A DNA stretch of 64,000 nt from Kitasatospora setae KM-6054 (GTDB lineage: Bacteria > Actinomycetota > Actinomycetes > Streptomycetales > Streptomycetaceae): the NCBI RefSeq assembly GCF_000269985.1, contig NC_016109.1, forward strand, positions 868,001 to 932,000, written 5' to 3'. Shown here in pieces: positions 48,537-56,116 of this stretch. The notes below the pieces were generated by a model. That model had not been told where the DNA came from, ran no database searches, and worked only from the letters and a program-made list of their open reading frames with translations. The translations under genes were made by a program, and so were the position numbers. Each line of letters starts with the position of its first letter. Within the stretch, counting starts at the first letter, position 1.

Positions 48537-49298
48537 TCAGCCGAGCGGGACCACCTCGAAGGCGGCCGCGTACCGGGTGCCGAGCCGGGCGCCGGCCTCG
48601 CGGCCGACGCCCTCCAGGAACTCGGCGGCGTCGGCCATCTCGCCGCCTGAGGCGCCGAGGCCGTCGAGGTAGGCGCGGTGGGCCTCCAGCGAGGCGACGC
48701 CGGTGTCGAAGGTGTCGGTGATGTCGGCGGCGTGCCGGCCGTCGGGGGAGGCGGCGGCCCAGAGTTGGCGGACGCCGTTCCAGGGCTGGTGGCCCTCGGC
48801 GGTGAGTTCGCGGAAGATCCAGCGGTTGCCGGCGTCGCGGACGGCGTCGAGGGCGGCCCGGCCGACGGCGATGTGGTCGGCCTGGTTGGGGAAGACGCCG
48901 CCGTAGGTCTCCCGGTAGTTGGCGGTGATGACGATGTCGGGGCGGTGCCGGCGGATCGCCCGGGCCAGGTCGCGGCGGAGCGGCAGCCCGTACTCGACGA
49001 CGCCGTCGGGGTAGCCGAGGAACTCGACGGTGTCGACGCCGACGATCCGGGCCGACTCGACCTGCTCGCGCTCCCGGACGGGGCGGCACTGCTCGGGGGC
49101 CATGCCGTCGATGCCGGCCTCGCCGCTGGTGACCATCAGGTAGCTGATCCGCTTGCCCTGGCCGGTCCAGCGGGCGATGGCGGCGGCGGCGCCGTACTCC
49201 ATGTCGTCGGGGTGCGGGATGATCGCGAGCGCGGTCCGCCAGTCCTCGTCGAGGTGCCGGTACGGGGGCGGGGCCTGCTCGGTCGGGTCGCTGCTCAT
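48537..49298 (-). CDS. PIG-L family deacetylase, 253 aa
   Basis: Zinc motif IIPHPDDMEYGAAAA (H-P-D-D-x-E). SGEAGIDGMAPEQCRPVRER and EQVESARIVGVDTVEFLGYP follow, then the ANYRETYGGVFPNQADHIAV segment with the third zinc ligand His. This layout is that of the MshB/bacillithiol-type or antibiotic-maturing deacetylases of actinomycetes. Acetylated amino sugar or conjugate as substrate is inferred. It is 70 nt downstream of the F420/NADP-type reductase gene on the same strand, possibly one transcript. Confidence 0.9.
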   Translation of the reverse strand: MSSDPTEQAPPPYRHLDEDWRTALAIIPHPDDMEYGAAAAIARWTGQGKRISYLMVTSGEAGIDGMAPEQCRPVREREQVESARIVGVDTVEFLGYPDGVVEYGLPLRRDLARAIRRHRPDIVITANYRETYGGVFPNQADHIAVGRAALDAVRDAGNRWIFRELTAEGHQPWNGVRQLWAAASPDGRHAADITDTFDTGVASLEAHRAYLDGLGASGGEMADAAEFLEGVGREAGARLGTRYAAAFEVVPLG

Positions 49299-49368
49299 GG
49301 TGCGGGTGGTGCCTTTCGGTCGGGTCCCGCCCCCGGTCGCCGGGGGCGGGGCCGGTGCGCGGGGAGGG

Positions 49369-50025
49369 TCAGCGCGCGGTGCGGATCGCGTAGTTGAAGT
49401 CGGCGTGGCCGTAGTGGCGCATCAGGCGCAGCCAGAACGGCATCAGCATCTCCAGGGCGCGGGCGCCGTCGATGCCGCCGAGGTCGAGGACGGCGTCGGC
49501 GGGCCAGCCGAACTCGCCGAGCAGGGCGGTGACCCGGGCCTTGGCGTCGGCGTCGTCGCCGGCGATGAACAGCTGGTGCTCGCCGGGGACGCGGCCGGGG
49601 TCGACCATGACCTCGTTGTTGACGGTGTTGAGCGCCTTGACGACCTTGGTGTCGGGCAGGGCGCGCTGGAGGCGCTCGCCGACGCTGTCGTCGTTGACGG
49701 GATCGAGGGTGACCTGGCCGTCCGGGCCGAAGACCAGCGGGTTGGAGACGTCCAGCAGGGTCTTGCCGGCCAGGTTGTCGGCGCCGGCGAGTTCGACGGC
49801 GGCGAGGGCGACGGTGCCGCTGGTGGCGTTGATGACGAGTTCGCCGAAGGCCGCGGCCTCGGCGAAGGTGCCGGGGTGGGCGAGCGGGCCGGTGCGGGCC
49901 GCCCAGTCCTCGGCGGCGGCGTTGCCCTTGCTGCGCGAGCCGAGGGTGACCTCGTGGCCGAGGGCGACCAGCTTGCCGCCCAGGGTCTGGCCGACCGCTC
50001 CGGTGCCGATGATTCCGATGCGCAT
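49369..50025 (-). CDS. NADP/F420-type reductase (F420 oxidoreductase-like), 218 aa
   Basis: The Rossmann start is MRIGIIGTGAVGQTLGGKLV (G-x-G-x-x-G), then EVTLGSRSKGNAA, where S-R suggests NADP. ATSGTVALAAVELAG, DVSNPLVF, VVKALNTVNNEVMVDPGRVP and HQLFIAGDDADAK are all typical of the F420-dependent NADP reductase/6-phosphogluconate-like group. It lacks further domains. It likely transfers hydride between NADP and F420 or a small substrate. Start at 50025; upstream 50026-50192 is a short gap before the convergent-strand neighbour marR, which is in the same direction. Confidence 0.83.
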   Translation of the reverse strand: MRIGIIGTGAVGQTLGGKLVALGHEVTLGSRSKGNAAAEDWAARTGPLAHPGTFAEAAAFGELVINATSGTVALAAVELAGADNLAGKTLLDVSNPLVFGPDGQVTLDPVNDDSVGERLQRALPDTKVVKALNTVNNEVMVDPGRVPGEHQLFIAGDDADAKARVTALLGEFGWPADAVLDLGGIDGARALEMLMPFWLRLMRHYGHADFNYAIRTAR

Positions 50026-50192
50026 TCCTGCTGCTCCGTCCCCGTGTCCGTTCGTGGCGGACCGCCGGGCGGGCCCGGTGATCCGAACGCACCCTACAAG
50101 AGGGCATCGTGACGGGTGATCAACTCCTGGGCACCGGTTTCCGTTCCGCGCCCCGCCGGGGACGGGCGGTGGGGACGGGCGGTGGGGAGGGT

Positions 50193-50660
50193 TCAGCCCT
50201 GCTGCTCCGCCGCCCCGGCGTGCAGGCGGAGCAGCAGGACGTGCAGGGTGGTGCGTTCGGCGGGGTCGAGGGGGGCGAGCAGCTCGTCCTGGGCGGCGCG
50301 GGCCCCGGCCTGGAGTTCGGCGAGGCGGGTGCGGCCGGCGGGGGTGAGGGTGAGGGTGAGGCGGCGCCGGTCGGCGGGGTCGCGGGTGCGGTCGATCCAG
50401 CCGGCGGCGTCGAGCAGGTCGGCGGCCTTGGCCAGGTCGCTGGGGTCGAGGCGCAGCCGGGCGGCGAGTTCGCGCTGGGTGTGCGGGCCGAAGTCGGCGA
50501 GCGCGGCGAGCGCGGCGTGGTGGTGCAGGCGCAGGCCGTCGGCGGCGAGGCGGTCGGCGACCCGGGTGCGGGCGTCCTTGCCGGTGCGGGAGAGCAGGTA
50601 GGCGGTGAGTTCGAGGAGGGAGGGCGGGGCCTGGGCGGGGTCGACCATGCCGACAATCAT
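50193..50660 (-). CDS. MarR-family regulator, 155 aa
   Basis: Winged helix at about 55-115: HHHAALAALADFGPHTQREL, AARLRLDPSDLAKAADLLDA, AGWIDRTRDPADRRRLTLTL (the D-x-R-x-x-x-L wing), TPAGRTRLAELQAGA. Two starts are possible: ATG at 50660, adjacent to the operator palindrome with GGGGGTGA upstream (preferred), and ATG at 50648. It is divergent from the glyoxalase-like gene; the shared promoter holds a perfect palindrome over a -10 element, the classic autoregulated MarR arrangement. Confidence 0.92.
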   Translation of the reverse strand: MIVGMVDPAQAPPSLLELTAYLLSRTGKDARTRVADRLAADGLRLHHHAALAALADFGPHTQRELAARLRLDPSDLAKAADLLDAAGWIDRTRDPADRRRLTLTLTPAGRTRLAELQAGARAAQDELLAPLDPAERTTLHVLLLRLHAGAAEQQG

Positions 50661-50662
50661 AG

Positions 50663-50684
50663 GTCACCCCCTATAGTGGGTGAC
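50663..50684. promoter_or_regulatory. MarR operator overlapping the -10 element
   Basis: Perfect 7-bp inverted repeat, GTCACCC (50663-50669) and GGGTGAC (50678-50684). The 8-nt spacer contains most of TATAGT (50672-50677), a good -10 for the glyoxalase-like gene at 50709. Binding here would repress both directions. Confidence 0.65.
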
Positions 50685-50708
50685 AACCCATCATTTCGGA
50701 GGTGCTCC

Positions 50709-51098
50709 GTGGACGCGCTCCACCCCCGCCTGCTGGTCGCCGACTTCGCGGCCTGCTTCGCCTTCTACGACGCGGTCCTGCCGCCGCTGCTCGGCGCCCG
50801 GCTGGTCCAGGGCTCGGCGGGCGGGCCCTACGCGCACTGGGACGTCGACGGCCAGGCCGTGCTGGTCCTGTTCGACCGCGCCGCGATGGCCGGGGCGCTG
50901 GGCGACCGGATCCCCGCCCCCGCGGGCGACATGACGGTCTGCCGGGTCGCGGACGTGGCGGCGGCGCACGCGCTGGCCGTCCGCGCCGGGGGCGTCTCGG
51001 TGCTGCCGCCCGCCGACCGGCCGGAGTGGGGCGCCGGGCTGCGCACCGCCCACCTGCGCGACCCGGAGGGCCGGCTGATCGAGTTCCAGTCGTACTGA
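50709..51098 (+). CDS. Glyoxalase/VOC-family protein, 129 aa
   Basis: GTG start behind GGAGGTG. A single VOC module pair: LHPRLLVADFAACFAFYDAV (first beta-alpha unit), YAHWDVDGQAVLVLFDRAAM, then DMTVCRVADVAAAHALAVRA and RTAHLRDPEGRLIEFQSY. The final H-x-R-D-P-E-G-x-x-I-E-F is the family hallmark with the metal-ligand Glu. It may detoxify or bind a small electrophile or antibiotic, consistent with control by the divergent MarR. The stop lies in the first unit of a 3 x 17-nt repeat. Confidence 0.88.
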   Translation: MDALHPRLLVADFAACFAFYDAVLPPLLGARLVQGSAGGPYAHWDVDGQAVLVLFDRAAMAGALGDRIPAPAGDMTVCRVADVAAAHALAVRAGGVSVLPPADRPEWGAGLRTAHLRDPEGRLIEFQSY

Positions 51099-51133
51099 CG
51101 TTCCAGTCGTGCTGACGTTCCGGTCGTGCTGAC
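51083..51133. repeat. 3 x 17-nt tandem repeat across the glyoxalase stop
   Basis: GTTCCAGTCGTACTGAC at 51083-51099 is followed by two near-identical copies (51100-51116, 51117-51133). The TGA of the first copy is the functional stop (51096-51098). Confidence 0.92.
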
Positions 51134-51159
51134 GGCCGGTCCGCTCGTACGCTGGCCGG

Positions 51160-51801
51160 ATGTGCTGGAGCGCGGAGGCCGACCTGGTCGCGGGCGGCGC
51201 GGTGGCGGCGGTCGGCGTCGGCGCGGCGCTGCGCGCCGGGTGGTCGCGGCGGCTGCCGCTGGCGGCGCTGCCGCTGCTGCTGGGCGCGCACCAGCTGGTG
51301 GAGGCGGGTGTCTGGGCGGGCTGGGGCTGGGCCCGGACGGTGTGGGCGGTGGTCGCGCTGCCGCTGCTGCCGCTGTACGTCCCGGCGGCGGTGTGGTGCG
51401 CGACCCGCCGCCGCGCGGCCGCCCGGTTCACCCTGCTGGGCGCGGCGGTCGCGGTGCCGCTGGCGGTCGCGCTGGCCCGGCGGCCGGTGGCGGCGCGCCC
51501 GCACGGCCACACCCTGGTGTACGCGGTCGGGGTGCCGGCGTCCGGCCCGCTGCTGGCGGGGTACCTGGTGGCGGTGCTGGGCGCGCTGCTGTGCTCGGGT
51601 GACCGGCGGCTGCGGCTGCTGGGCTGGATCGCGGGGCTGGGCGCGCTGGTGTGCGGGCTGCTGTGGCGGCTGGCGTTCGTGTCGACCTGGTGCGCGCTGG
51701 CCGCCGTGGCCTCGGTGCTGCTCTACCGCTGGGCGGACGTCAGCGCGTCGAGCAGCGCCAGGGCCTCGGCCACCGAGCCGCCCGGGTCCGGGACGGGGTA
51801 G
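51160..51801 (+). CDS. DUF6629-like membrane protein, 213 aa
   Basis: Begins MCWSAEADLVAGGAVAAVGV, the typical opening of the DUF6629 membrane family of Streptomyces, and has about six hydrophobic helices: LAALPLLLGAHQLVEAGVWA, ALPLLPLYVPAAVWC, FTLLGAAVAVPLAVAL, LLAGYLVAVLGALL, LGWIAGLGALVCGLLW and WCALAAVASVLLYRW. Function unknown. TACGCT six nt before the ATG may be the -10 of a leaderless transcript. Its last 26 codons overlap the convergent HxlR-peroxiredoxin gene by 79 nt; this hydrophilic Ser/Ala-rich tail may be a run-on after loss of an earlier stop. Confidence 0.78.
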   Translation: MCWSAEADLVAGGAVAAVGVGAALRAGWSRRLPLAALPLLLGAHQLVEAGVWAGWGWARTVWAVVALPLLPLYVPAAVWCATRRRAAARFTLLGAAVAVPLAVALARRPVAARPHGHTLVYAVGVPASGPLLAGYLVAVLGALLCSGDRRLRLLGWIAGLGALVCGLLWRLAFVSTWCALAAVASVLLYRWADVSASSSARASATEPPGSGTG

Positions 51802-52622
51802 AGCACGCCGCGCACGGTCCGGTCGGCGTCGACGACCAGGGTGAGCCGCTTGAGCCGCTCGGCGCCGCCGGCCCGGAAGGTGGGCAGCCGCAGGGCGCCG
51901 GCCAGCCGCAGTCCGGCGTCCGAGAGCAGCGGGAACGGGATCCGCTGGTGCTCGGCGAACGCGGCCTGCTGGTCGGGGCGCTGGGTGGAGACGCCGTGCA
52001 CGGTGGCGCCGCGCGCGGTGAACGCGTCCAGCCGGTCGCGGTAGGTGCAGGACTCCAGCGTGCAGCCGACGGTGCCGGGGATGTCGTCCCAGCCGGGCGG
52101 GTAGCCCTGGGTGCCGGGGGCGTACGCGCCGGGGAAGCAGTACAGCACCGTCCAGGGGGTGGCGCCGACCGGGTCGGCGAGCGGCGGGCGGGGGCCGGCG
52201 GAGGCGGCGGGCAGGGCGAGTTCGGGGACGCGGGTGCCGACCAGGGCGTGCACCCGGCGGGCCTCGGCGGAGTCGGCGTCGGCGGTGGCGGTGAGCGTGC
52301 CGTCGCCGAGCAGGTGGCGGCCGCCCCAGTCCTGGAGGGCGACCAGCACCGGCAGCAGGCCCCAGCCGCGCTCGGTCAGGTGGTAGGCGTAGCGCGGCGG
52401 GTGGGCCAGGTAGAGGCGCTTCTCGACCACGCCGTCGTCGACCAGGGCGCGCAGCCGGGCGGTGAGCACCTTGCGGCTGATGCCGAGCGACTCGTGCAGG
52501 GCGTCGAACTGGTGGGTGCCGCCGGCGAGGTCGCGCACCAGCAGCAGGGTCCACCAGTCGCCGACCACGGACAGCGCCTGGGCGATGGAGCAGTCGGTGT
52601 CGCCGACGTCGGTGTAGCGCAT
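51723..52622 (-). CDS. HxlR regulator fused to a PrxQ/BCP-like peroxiredoxin
   Basis: The protein has 299 residues, with the start at 52622 behind AAGGTGG. Residues 8-105 form an HxlR winged helix: DTDCSIAQALSVVGDWWTLL, LVRDLAGGTHQFDALHESLG, ISRKVLTARLRALVDDGVVE. Residues about 128-299 form a peroxiredoxin of the BCP/PrxQ kind: GTVGCTLESCTYRDRLDAF gives C187 as peroxidatic and C192 as resolving Cys (C-x4-C). GVSTQRPDQQAAFAEHQRIP and FPLLSDAGLRLAGALRLPTF follow. A regulator whose own Cys pair reacts with peroxide could couple oxidant sensing to DNA binding; this is inferred. It probably controls the divergent MFS gene through the palindrome at 52660-52684. Confidence 0.88.
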   Translation of the reverse strand: MRYTDVGDTDCSIAQALSVVGDWWTLLLVRDLAGGTHQFDALHESLGISRKVLTARLRALVDDGVVEKRLYLAHPPRYAYHLTERGWGLLPVLVALQDWGGRHLLGDGTLTATADADSAEARRVHALVGTRVPELALPAASAGPRPPLADPVGATPWTVLYCFPGAYAPGTQGYPPGWDDIPGTVGCTLESCTYRDRLDAFTARGATVHGVSTQRPDQQAAFAEHQRIPFPLLSDAGLRLAGALRLPTFRAGGAERLKRLTLVVDADRTVRGVLYPVPDPGGSVAEALALLDALTSAQR

Positions 52623-52659
52623 GGCACCACCTTGCCACTGCCGTCGCCGCACCGCCTAT

Positions 52660-52684
52660 AGTGAGTTCCCAAAAGGAACTCACT
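52660..52684. promoter_or_regulatory. HxlR operator, perfect 10-bp palindrome
   Basis: AGTGAGTTCC (52660-52669) and GGAACTCACT (52675-52684) around CAAAA. TATAGT (52657-52662) overlaps its left edge and can serve as -10 toward the MFS gene. It is placed between the HxlR-peroxiredoxin and MFS starts, as expected for HxlR sites. Confidence 0.65.
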
Positions 52685-52728
52685 CGTCGGCGACACCTGC
52701 CACCGCCCGCCACCAGGGGGAACACCAC

Positions 52729-53997
52729 ATGAGCACCACCAGCACCGACCGCCCCCTGCGGGCCCCGGCGGCCGCGCCCGCCTCCGCGTTCTGGCGCTAC
52801 TGGGCCGCCTCCACCACCAGCGGCCTCGGCGACTGCGTCACCCAGATCGCGCTGCCGCTGACCGCCGTCACCGTGCTGCACGCCAGCGGCCTCCAGGTCG
52901 GCCTGGTCACCGCCGCCGGGTACGTCGCCTGGCTGGTGATCGGCCTGCCGGCCGGCGTCCTGGTGCAGCGCCTGCCGCTGCGCGGCACCCAGATCGCGAT
53001 GGACCTGGCGCGCGCCGCCGCGATCGCCTCCGTCCCGCTGGCCGCCGCGTTCGGCGTCCTCGGCCTGCCGCAGCTGGTCGCGGCCGCGCTGGTGCTGAGC
53101 TTCGCCAGCGTGGTCTTCGACGTCGGCAACGCGACCTTCCTGCCCAGCGTCGTCCCGCCCGGGCAGCTCACCGCCCGCAACAGCCTGACCTCCGCCACCC
53201 ACGCGGTGAACCAGCTCGCCGGGCCCTCGCTCGGCGGCCTGCTGGTCCAACTGCTGGGCGCCGCCACCGCCCTGGTCGTCGACGCGGTCAGCTTCCTGTG
53301 CTCCGCCGCACTGCTGCGCACCCTGCCCCGGTCCGCCGCCGAGCGCCCGGCGCCCGCCGCCGACCGGCCGTCCTTCGGCGCGCAGATCCGCGAGGGCTGG
53401 CGGTACTGCACCCGGCACCCGGTGGTCGGGCCGTGCCTGGCCGAGGCGACCTGCGTCAACTTCGTCTGCGGCGCGCTGATGGCCGTCATCCCGCTGTTCC
53501 TGGTCCGCACCGCGCACGCCCCGGCCGGCCTGGTCGGCCTGCTGATGGCCGCCGAGGGCGTCGGCAGCCTGGTCGGCGCCGCCCTCACCCCCCGGCTGGC
53601 CGCCCGCCTGGGCACCGCCCGCGCGCTGCGGTACGGCTCGCTGTTCGGCGTGCTGACCGCCCCGCTGATGGCCCTCGCCCCCGGCGGCCCCGGCCTGCTG
53701 CTGTTCGCGCTCGGCAACGCCGGCTTCGGCGCCTCCGTGGTGGTGCTCAGCATCCTGACCCGCACCCACCGCCAGTCCACCACCCCCGCCGCGCTGCTCC
53801 CCCGGGTGATGGCCACCGTCCGGTTCGTCTCCTGGGGCGCCATCCCGGTCGGCGCGCTGGCGGCCGGCGCCGCCGCCTCGCTCTGGGGCCCGCGCACCGC
53901 GCTCGCCCTGGCCTGCGCGCTGACCGCGCTCTCCCCCGCCCTGCTGTTCGCCTCGAAGCTGCGCGGCGCCCGCGACCTGACCGACGTCGCCGCCTGA
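52729..53997 (+). CDS. MFS transporter (enterobactin-exporter/MDR-like), 422 aa
   Basis: Twelve predicted helices: FWRYWAASTTSGLGDCVTQI (helix 1), VGLVTAAGYVAWLVIGLPAG (helix 2), loop RLPLRGTQIAMDLARAAAIA (MFS motif A region), SVVFDVGNATFLPSVVPPGQ and LTARNSLTSATHAVNQLAGP. A central loop (ERPAPAADRPSFGAQIREGW) precedes helices 7-12. This matches the MFS-3 drug/siderophore exporters common in actinomycetes. Likely exports a toxic compound or oxidant-related metabolite, judging by the redox-type regulator next door. GGGGG ribosome site; the stop lies in a 3 x 17-nt repeat. Confidence 0.92.
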   Translation: MSTTSTDRPLRAPAAAPASAFWRYWAASTTSGLGDCVTQIALPLTAVTVLHASGLQVGLVTAAGYVAWLVIGLPAGVLVQRLPLRGTQIAMDLARAAAIASVPLAAAFGVLGLPQLVAAALVLSFASVVFDVGNATFLPSVVPPGQLTARNSLTSATHAVNQLAGPSLGGLLVQLLGAATALVVDAVSFLCSAALLRTLPRSAAERPAPAADRPSFGAQIREGWRYCTRHPVVGPCLAEATCVNFVCGALMAVIPLFLVRTAHAPAGLVGLLMAAEGVGSLVGAALTPRLAARLGTARALRYGSLFGVLTAPLMALAPGGPGLLLFALGNAGFGASVVVLSILTRTHRQSTTPAALLPRVMATVRFVSWGAIPVGALAAGAAASLWGPRTALALACALTALSPALLFASKLRGARDLTDVAA

Positions 53998-54027
53998 CCG
54001 ACAGCACCGCCCGACCGACGTCACCGC
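53977..54027. repeat. 3 x 17-nt tandem repeat across the MFS stop
   Basis: Units CTGACCGACGTCGCCGC (53977-53993), CTGACCGACAGCACCGC (53994-54010) and CCGACCGACGTCACCGC (54011-54027). The second copy contains the stop codon (53995-53997). Confidence 0.9.
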
Positions 54028-54150
54028 CCGAACGGCCCGACTTCGGGAAATCCGCCCCCAGCGGGTGCACGGATCCCTTCGTGCTCGTACCGTCGAAAGA
54101 GGGGGCGTCACCCGAACGGGCGATGAAATCCAGACGAGGAGGCACACCTG

Positions 54151-54360
54151 ATGCTTACTCAGTTCCGGACCGAAACGGCGCCGCGGTCACACACCGCGAC
54201 GTCGACCGAAGCCGCCGACTTGGCGAGCCTGATGGTGGAGGACGAGGCCGCCGTGTCCGACGCGCCCACGTACTCGCCCGAGGCCGCCGGCATCGGACTG
54301 CTGGTGCTCGGCCTGCTGCTGTCGCCGAAGCCCCCGAAGGAAGCGAAGCCGACCCGCTGA
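54151..54360 (+). CDS. Small peptide (69 aa) leading a four-gene operon
   Basis: A strong GAGGAGG site precedes the ATG. Residues 1-40 are polar and acidic (TEAADLASLMVEDEAAVSDA). Residues 45-57 are hydrophobic (AAGIGLLVLGLLL). The tail is basic and Pro/Lys-rich (SPKPPKEAKPTR). I recognise no family. The size, the leader-like acidic half and its position before three coupled genes would fit a ribosomally made precursor peptide; the hydrophobic segment with basic tail would equally fit a small membrane peptide. There is a gap of 71 nt to the next gene. It has no Cys, so lanthionine-type modification is excluded. Confidence 0.65.
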   Translation: MLTQFRTETAPRSHTATSTEAADLASLMVEDEAAVSDAPTYSPEAAGIGLLVLGLLLSPKPPKEAKPTR

Positions 54361-54431
54361 CCGGGAAGGTCTCCCGACCGGGCCGGTCCGCGCGCGGACC
54401 GGCCCGGCACCGCACCAGGAGGAACCTGGCC

Positions 54432-55187
54432 ATGCCGTTCGCCGAGACTCCGCTGCGTGACGAGTACGCCGCCGCCGTCGACCGCCTGGCGCGCCGCGTC
54501 CTGGACGCCCTCCAGGACGGCACCGCGCCCCCGCCCGCCGAAGCCGGAACCACCGCCGCGGGCCCGGCCGGAGCCGCCGGAGCCGACCGGCCGCTGCTGG
54601 CCGCGGCCCGCGTCCTGGGCGCCGACCTCTTCGCCCCCCGGCTGCTGGCCGGCGCCGCACCCGACGCCCCTACCGCCGCGCTGCTCGCCGAGGCCCGCCG
54701 CGTCCTGCCCGCCCCGGCCGCCCCGACCCCGGGCGCGGCCCTGGTGATCGCCTGGCAGGACTGGGCCACCGGACGGCTGCTCGGCGACGCCCCGCCACCG
54801 CCCGCCCCGCCGGACCCGGCGGAACTCGGCTGGCAGACCTGGTCGGTACGGATGTCCCAGCTCGCCGCGCTGGCCCTGCCCAGGCTGGACGGCCCGCTGC
54901 ACGACACCGCCCGCGCCCACCCGCTGCCGCTCGCCCGCGGCACCGCCCGCGCGCTGCTCCGCCGCGACCCCGCCACCGCCGCCCGCCTCACCCGCTGGCT
55001 GGCCTGGACCGAGTCCCAGGGCCTGCCCCCGCACCTGGAGACCGCGCCCGTCCTGGACCGGATCCGGCTGGCCGGCGACGGCAGCGCCCGCACCGCGCTC
55101 ACCCTCGCCATCACCCACCGCCTCGCCGAGCGCGTCCCCGGCACCGGCGGCGGCACCGGCACCAGCGGCGGGAGGCGGGCCGCGTGA
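54432..55187 (+). CDS. Unrecognised Ala-rich helical protein, 251 aa
   Basis: ATG at 54432 behind CAGGAGGAA. The protein is mostly helical, with FAETPLRDEYAAAVDRLARR, AARVLGADLFAPRLLAGAAP, LVIAWQDWATGRLLG, WQTWSVRMSQLAALALPRLD and RTALTLAITHRLAERVPG. There is no signal peptide or membrane helix. A Pro/Ala linker splits the first 130 residues. Its stop overlaps the next start (GTGA), so it is made with the DUF6895-like protein. Function unknown; presumably a partner of that protein in the same pathway. Confidence 0.65.
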   Translation: MPFAETPLRDEYAAAVDRLARRVLDALQDGTAPPPAEAGTTAAGPAGAAGADRPLLAAARVLGADLFAPRLLAGAAPDAPTAALLAEARRVLPAPAAPTPGAALVIAWQDWATGRLLGDAPPPPAPPDPAELGWQTWSVRMSQLAALALPRLDGPLHDTARAHPLPLARGTARALLRRDPATAARLTRWLAWTESQGLPPHLETAPVLDRIRLAGDGSARTALTLAITHRLAERVPGTGGGTGTSGGRRAA

Positions 55188-56116
55188 TCGACACCCACGT
55201 CCTCGCCACCGCCCAGCGGCTCGGCTCCCGCGCGCTCTCCTGGCTGCACGCCGCCCACCGCGACGGCCTGGGCCGGATCCCCGACAACACCGTGATCGAC
55301 TTCGGCGACGCCGACAACGCCTACAAGCCGCTCGGCGAGGTCGCCCTGGCCACCTCGCTGGTCCTGCGCGACGGCGTCAGCGGCCCCGCCGACACCCGGG
55401 CCGCCCGCGAGCTGATCGACGGCTGCTGGACGCAGCTGCGCGGCGGCGACCTGCTGTACGAGCGGCAGCTGCACCACTTCACCATGACCGACCCGCTGGA
55501 GACCTACGGCCACTTCGCCCGGGCCGGCTACCGGCACCCGCCGCTGGAGGAACTGCTCGACTCGCTCAGCCGGACGCGCGCCGCGCACGCCGAGGAGATC
55601 CGGGCCAACCGGCGCCTGGGCGTCGCCAACGCCCGCCGGGTGGTCGGGCTCGGCCACCGGCCGGACTGGGAGGCGCTCGCCCTCGGCACCTGGCTGGGCG
55701 CCCGGCCCGAACCCTGGGCGGTGAACTGGATGACCGGCTACGACATCACCCACACCGTCTTCCACCTCACCGACTGGGGCGCCCGCCCGGACGGCCTGCC
55801 CGAGCCGATGCGCGACTACGTCCGGGACTGGCTGCCGGTCTGGCTGGACGCCTGGGCCGAGGTCGGCCAGTGGGACCTGGTCGCGGAACTGCTGGTGGTG
55901 GACGCCTGCTTCGGCGAGCCGACCACCGGCCGGCAGGGCTGGGACGCGCTGGCCGCCGCCCAGCACCCGGACGGGCTGCTGCCGCGCGACAGCGACCCGG
56001 TCGACGAGGAGGACCGCGAGCGGGCCTTCCTGGACCACCAGCACACCGCGGTCGTCGCGGTGGTGGCCGGCGACGTCACGCTCGCCCGGGCGCTCCGGGC
56101 GACGGCGGCCGCGTGA
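55184..56116 (+). CDS. DUF6895-like protein, 310 aa
   Basis: GTG start coupled to the previous stop. A soluble alpha-helical protein with pattern residues typical of DUF6895: LSWLHAAHRDGLGRIPDNTV, LYERQLHHFTMTDPLETYGH, ANRRLGVANARRV, WAVNWMTGYDITHTVFHLTD, RDYVRDWLPVWLDAWAEVGQ, WDLVAELLVVDACFGEPTTG and the final FLDHQHTAVVAVVAG. The alternating helices recall terpene-cyclase-like or prenyltransferase-like alpha/alpha toroids, and the conserved H-x-x-F-H and D-x-x-H residues could bind metal, but no reaction is known to me. Coupled to the serine hydrolase by GTGA. Confidence 0.7.
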   Translation: MIDTHVLATAQRLGSRALSWLHAAHRDGLGRIPDNTVIDFGDADNAYKPLGEVALATSLVLRDGVSGPADTRAARELIDGCWTQLRGGDLLYERQLHHFTMTDPLETYGHFARAGYRHPPLEELLDSLSRTRAAHAEEIRANRRLGVANARRVVGLGHRPDWEALALGTWLGARPEPWAVNWMTGYDITHTVFHLTDWGARPDGLPEPMRDYVRDWLPVWLDAWAEVGQWDLVAELLVVDACFGEPTTGRQGWDALAAAQHPDGLLPRDSDPVDEEDRERAFLDHQHTAVVAVVAGDVTLARALRATAAA

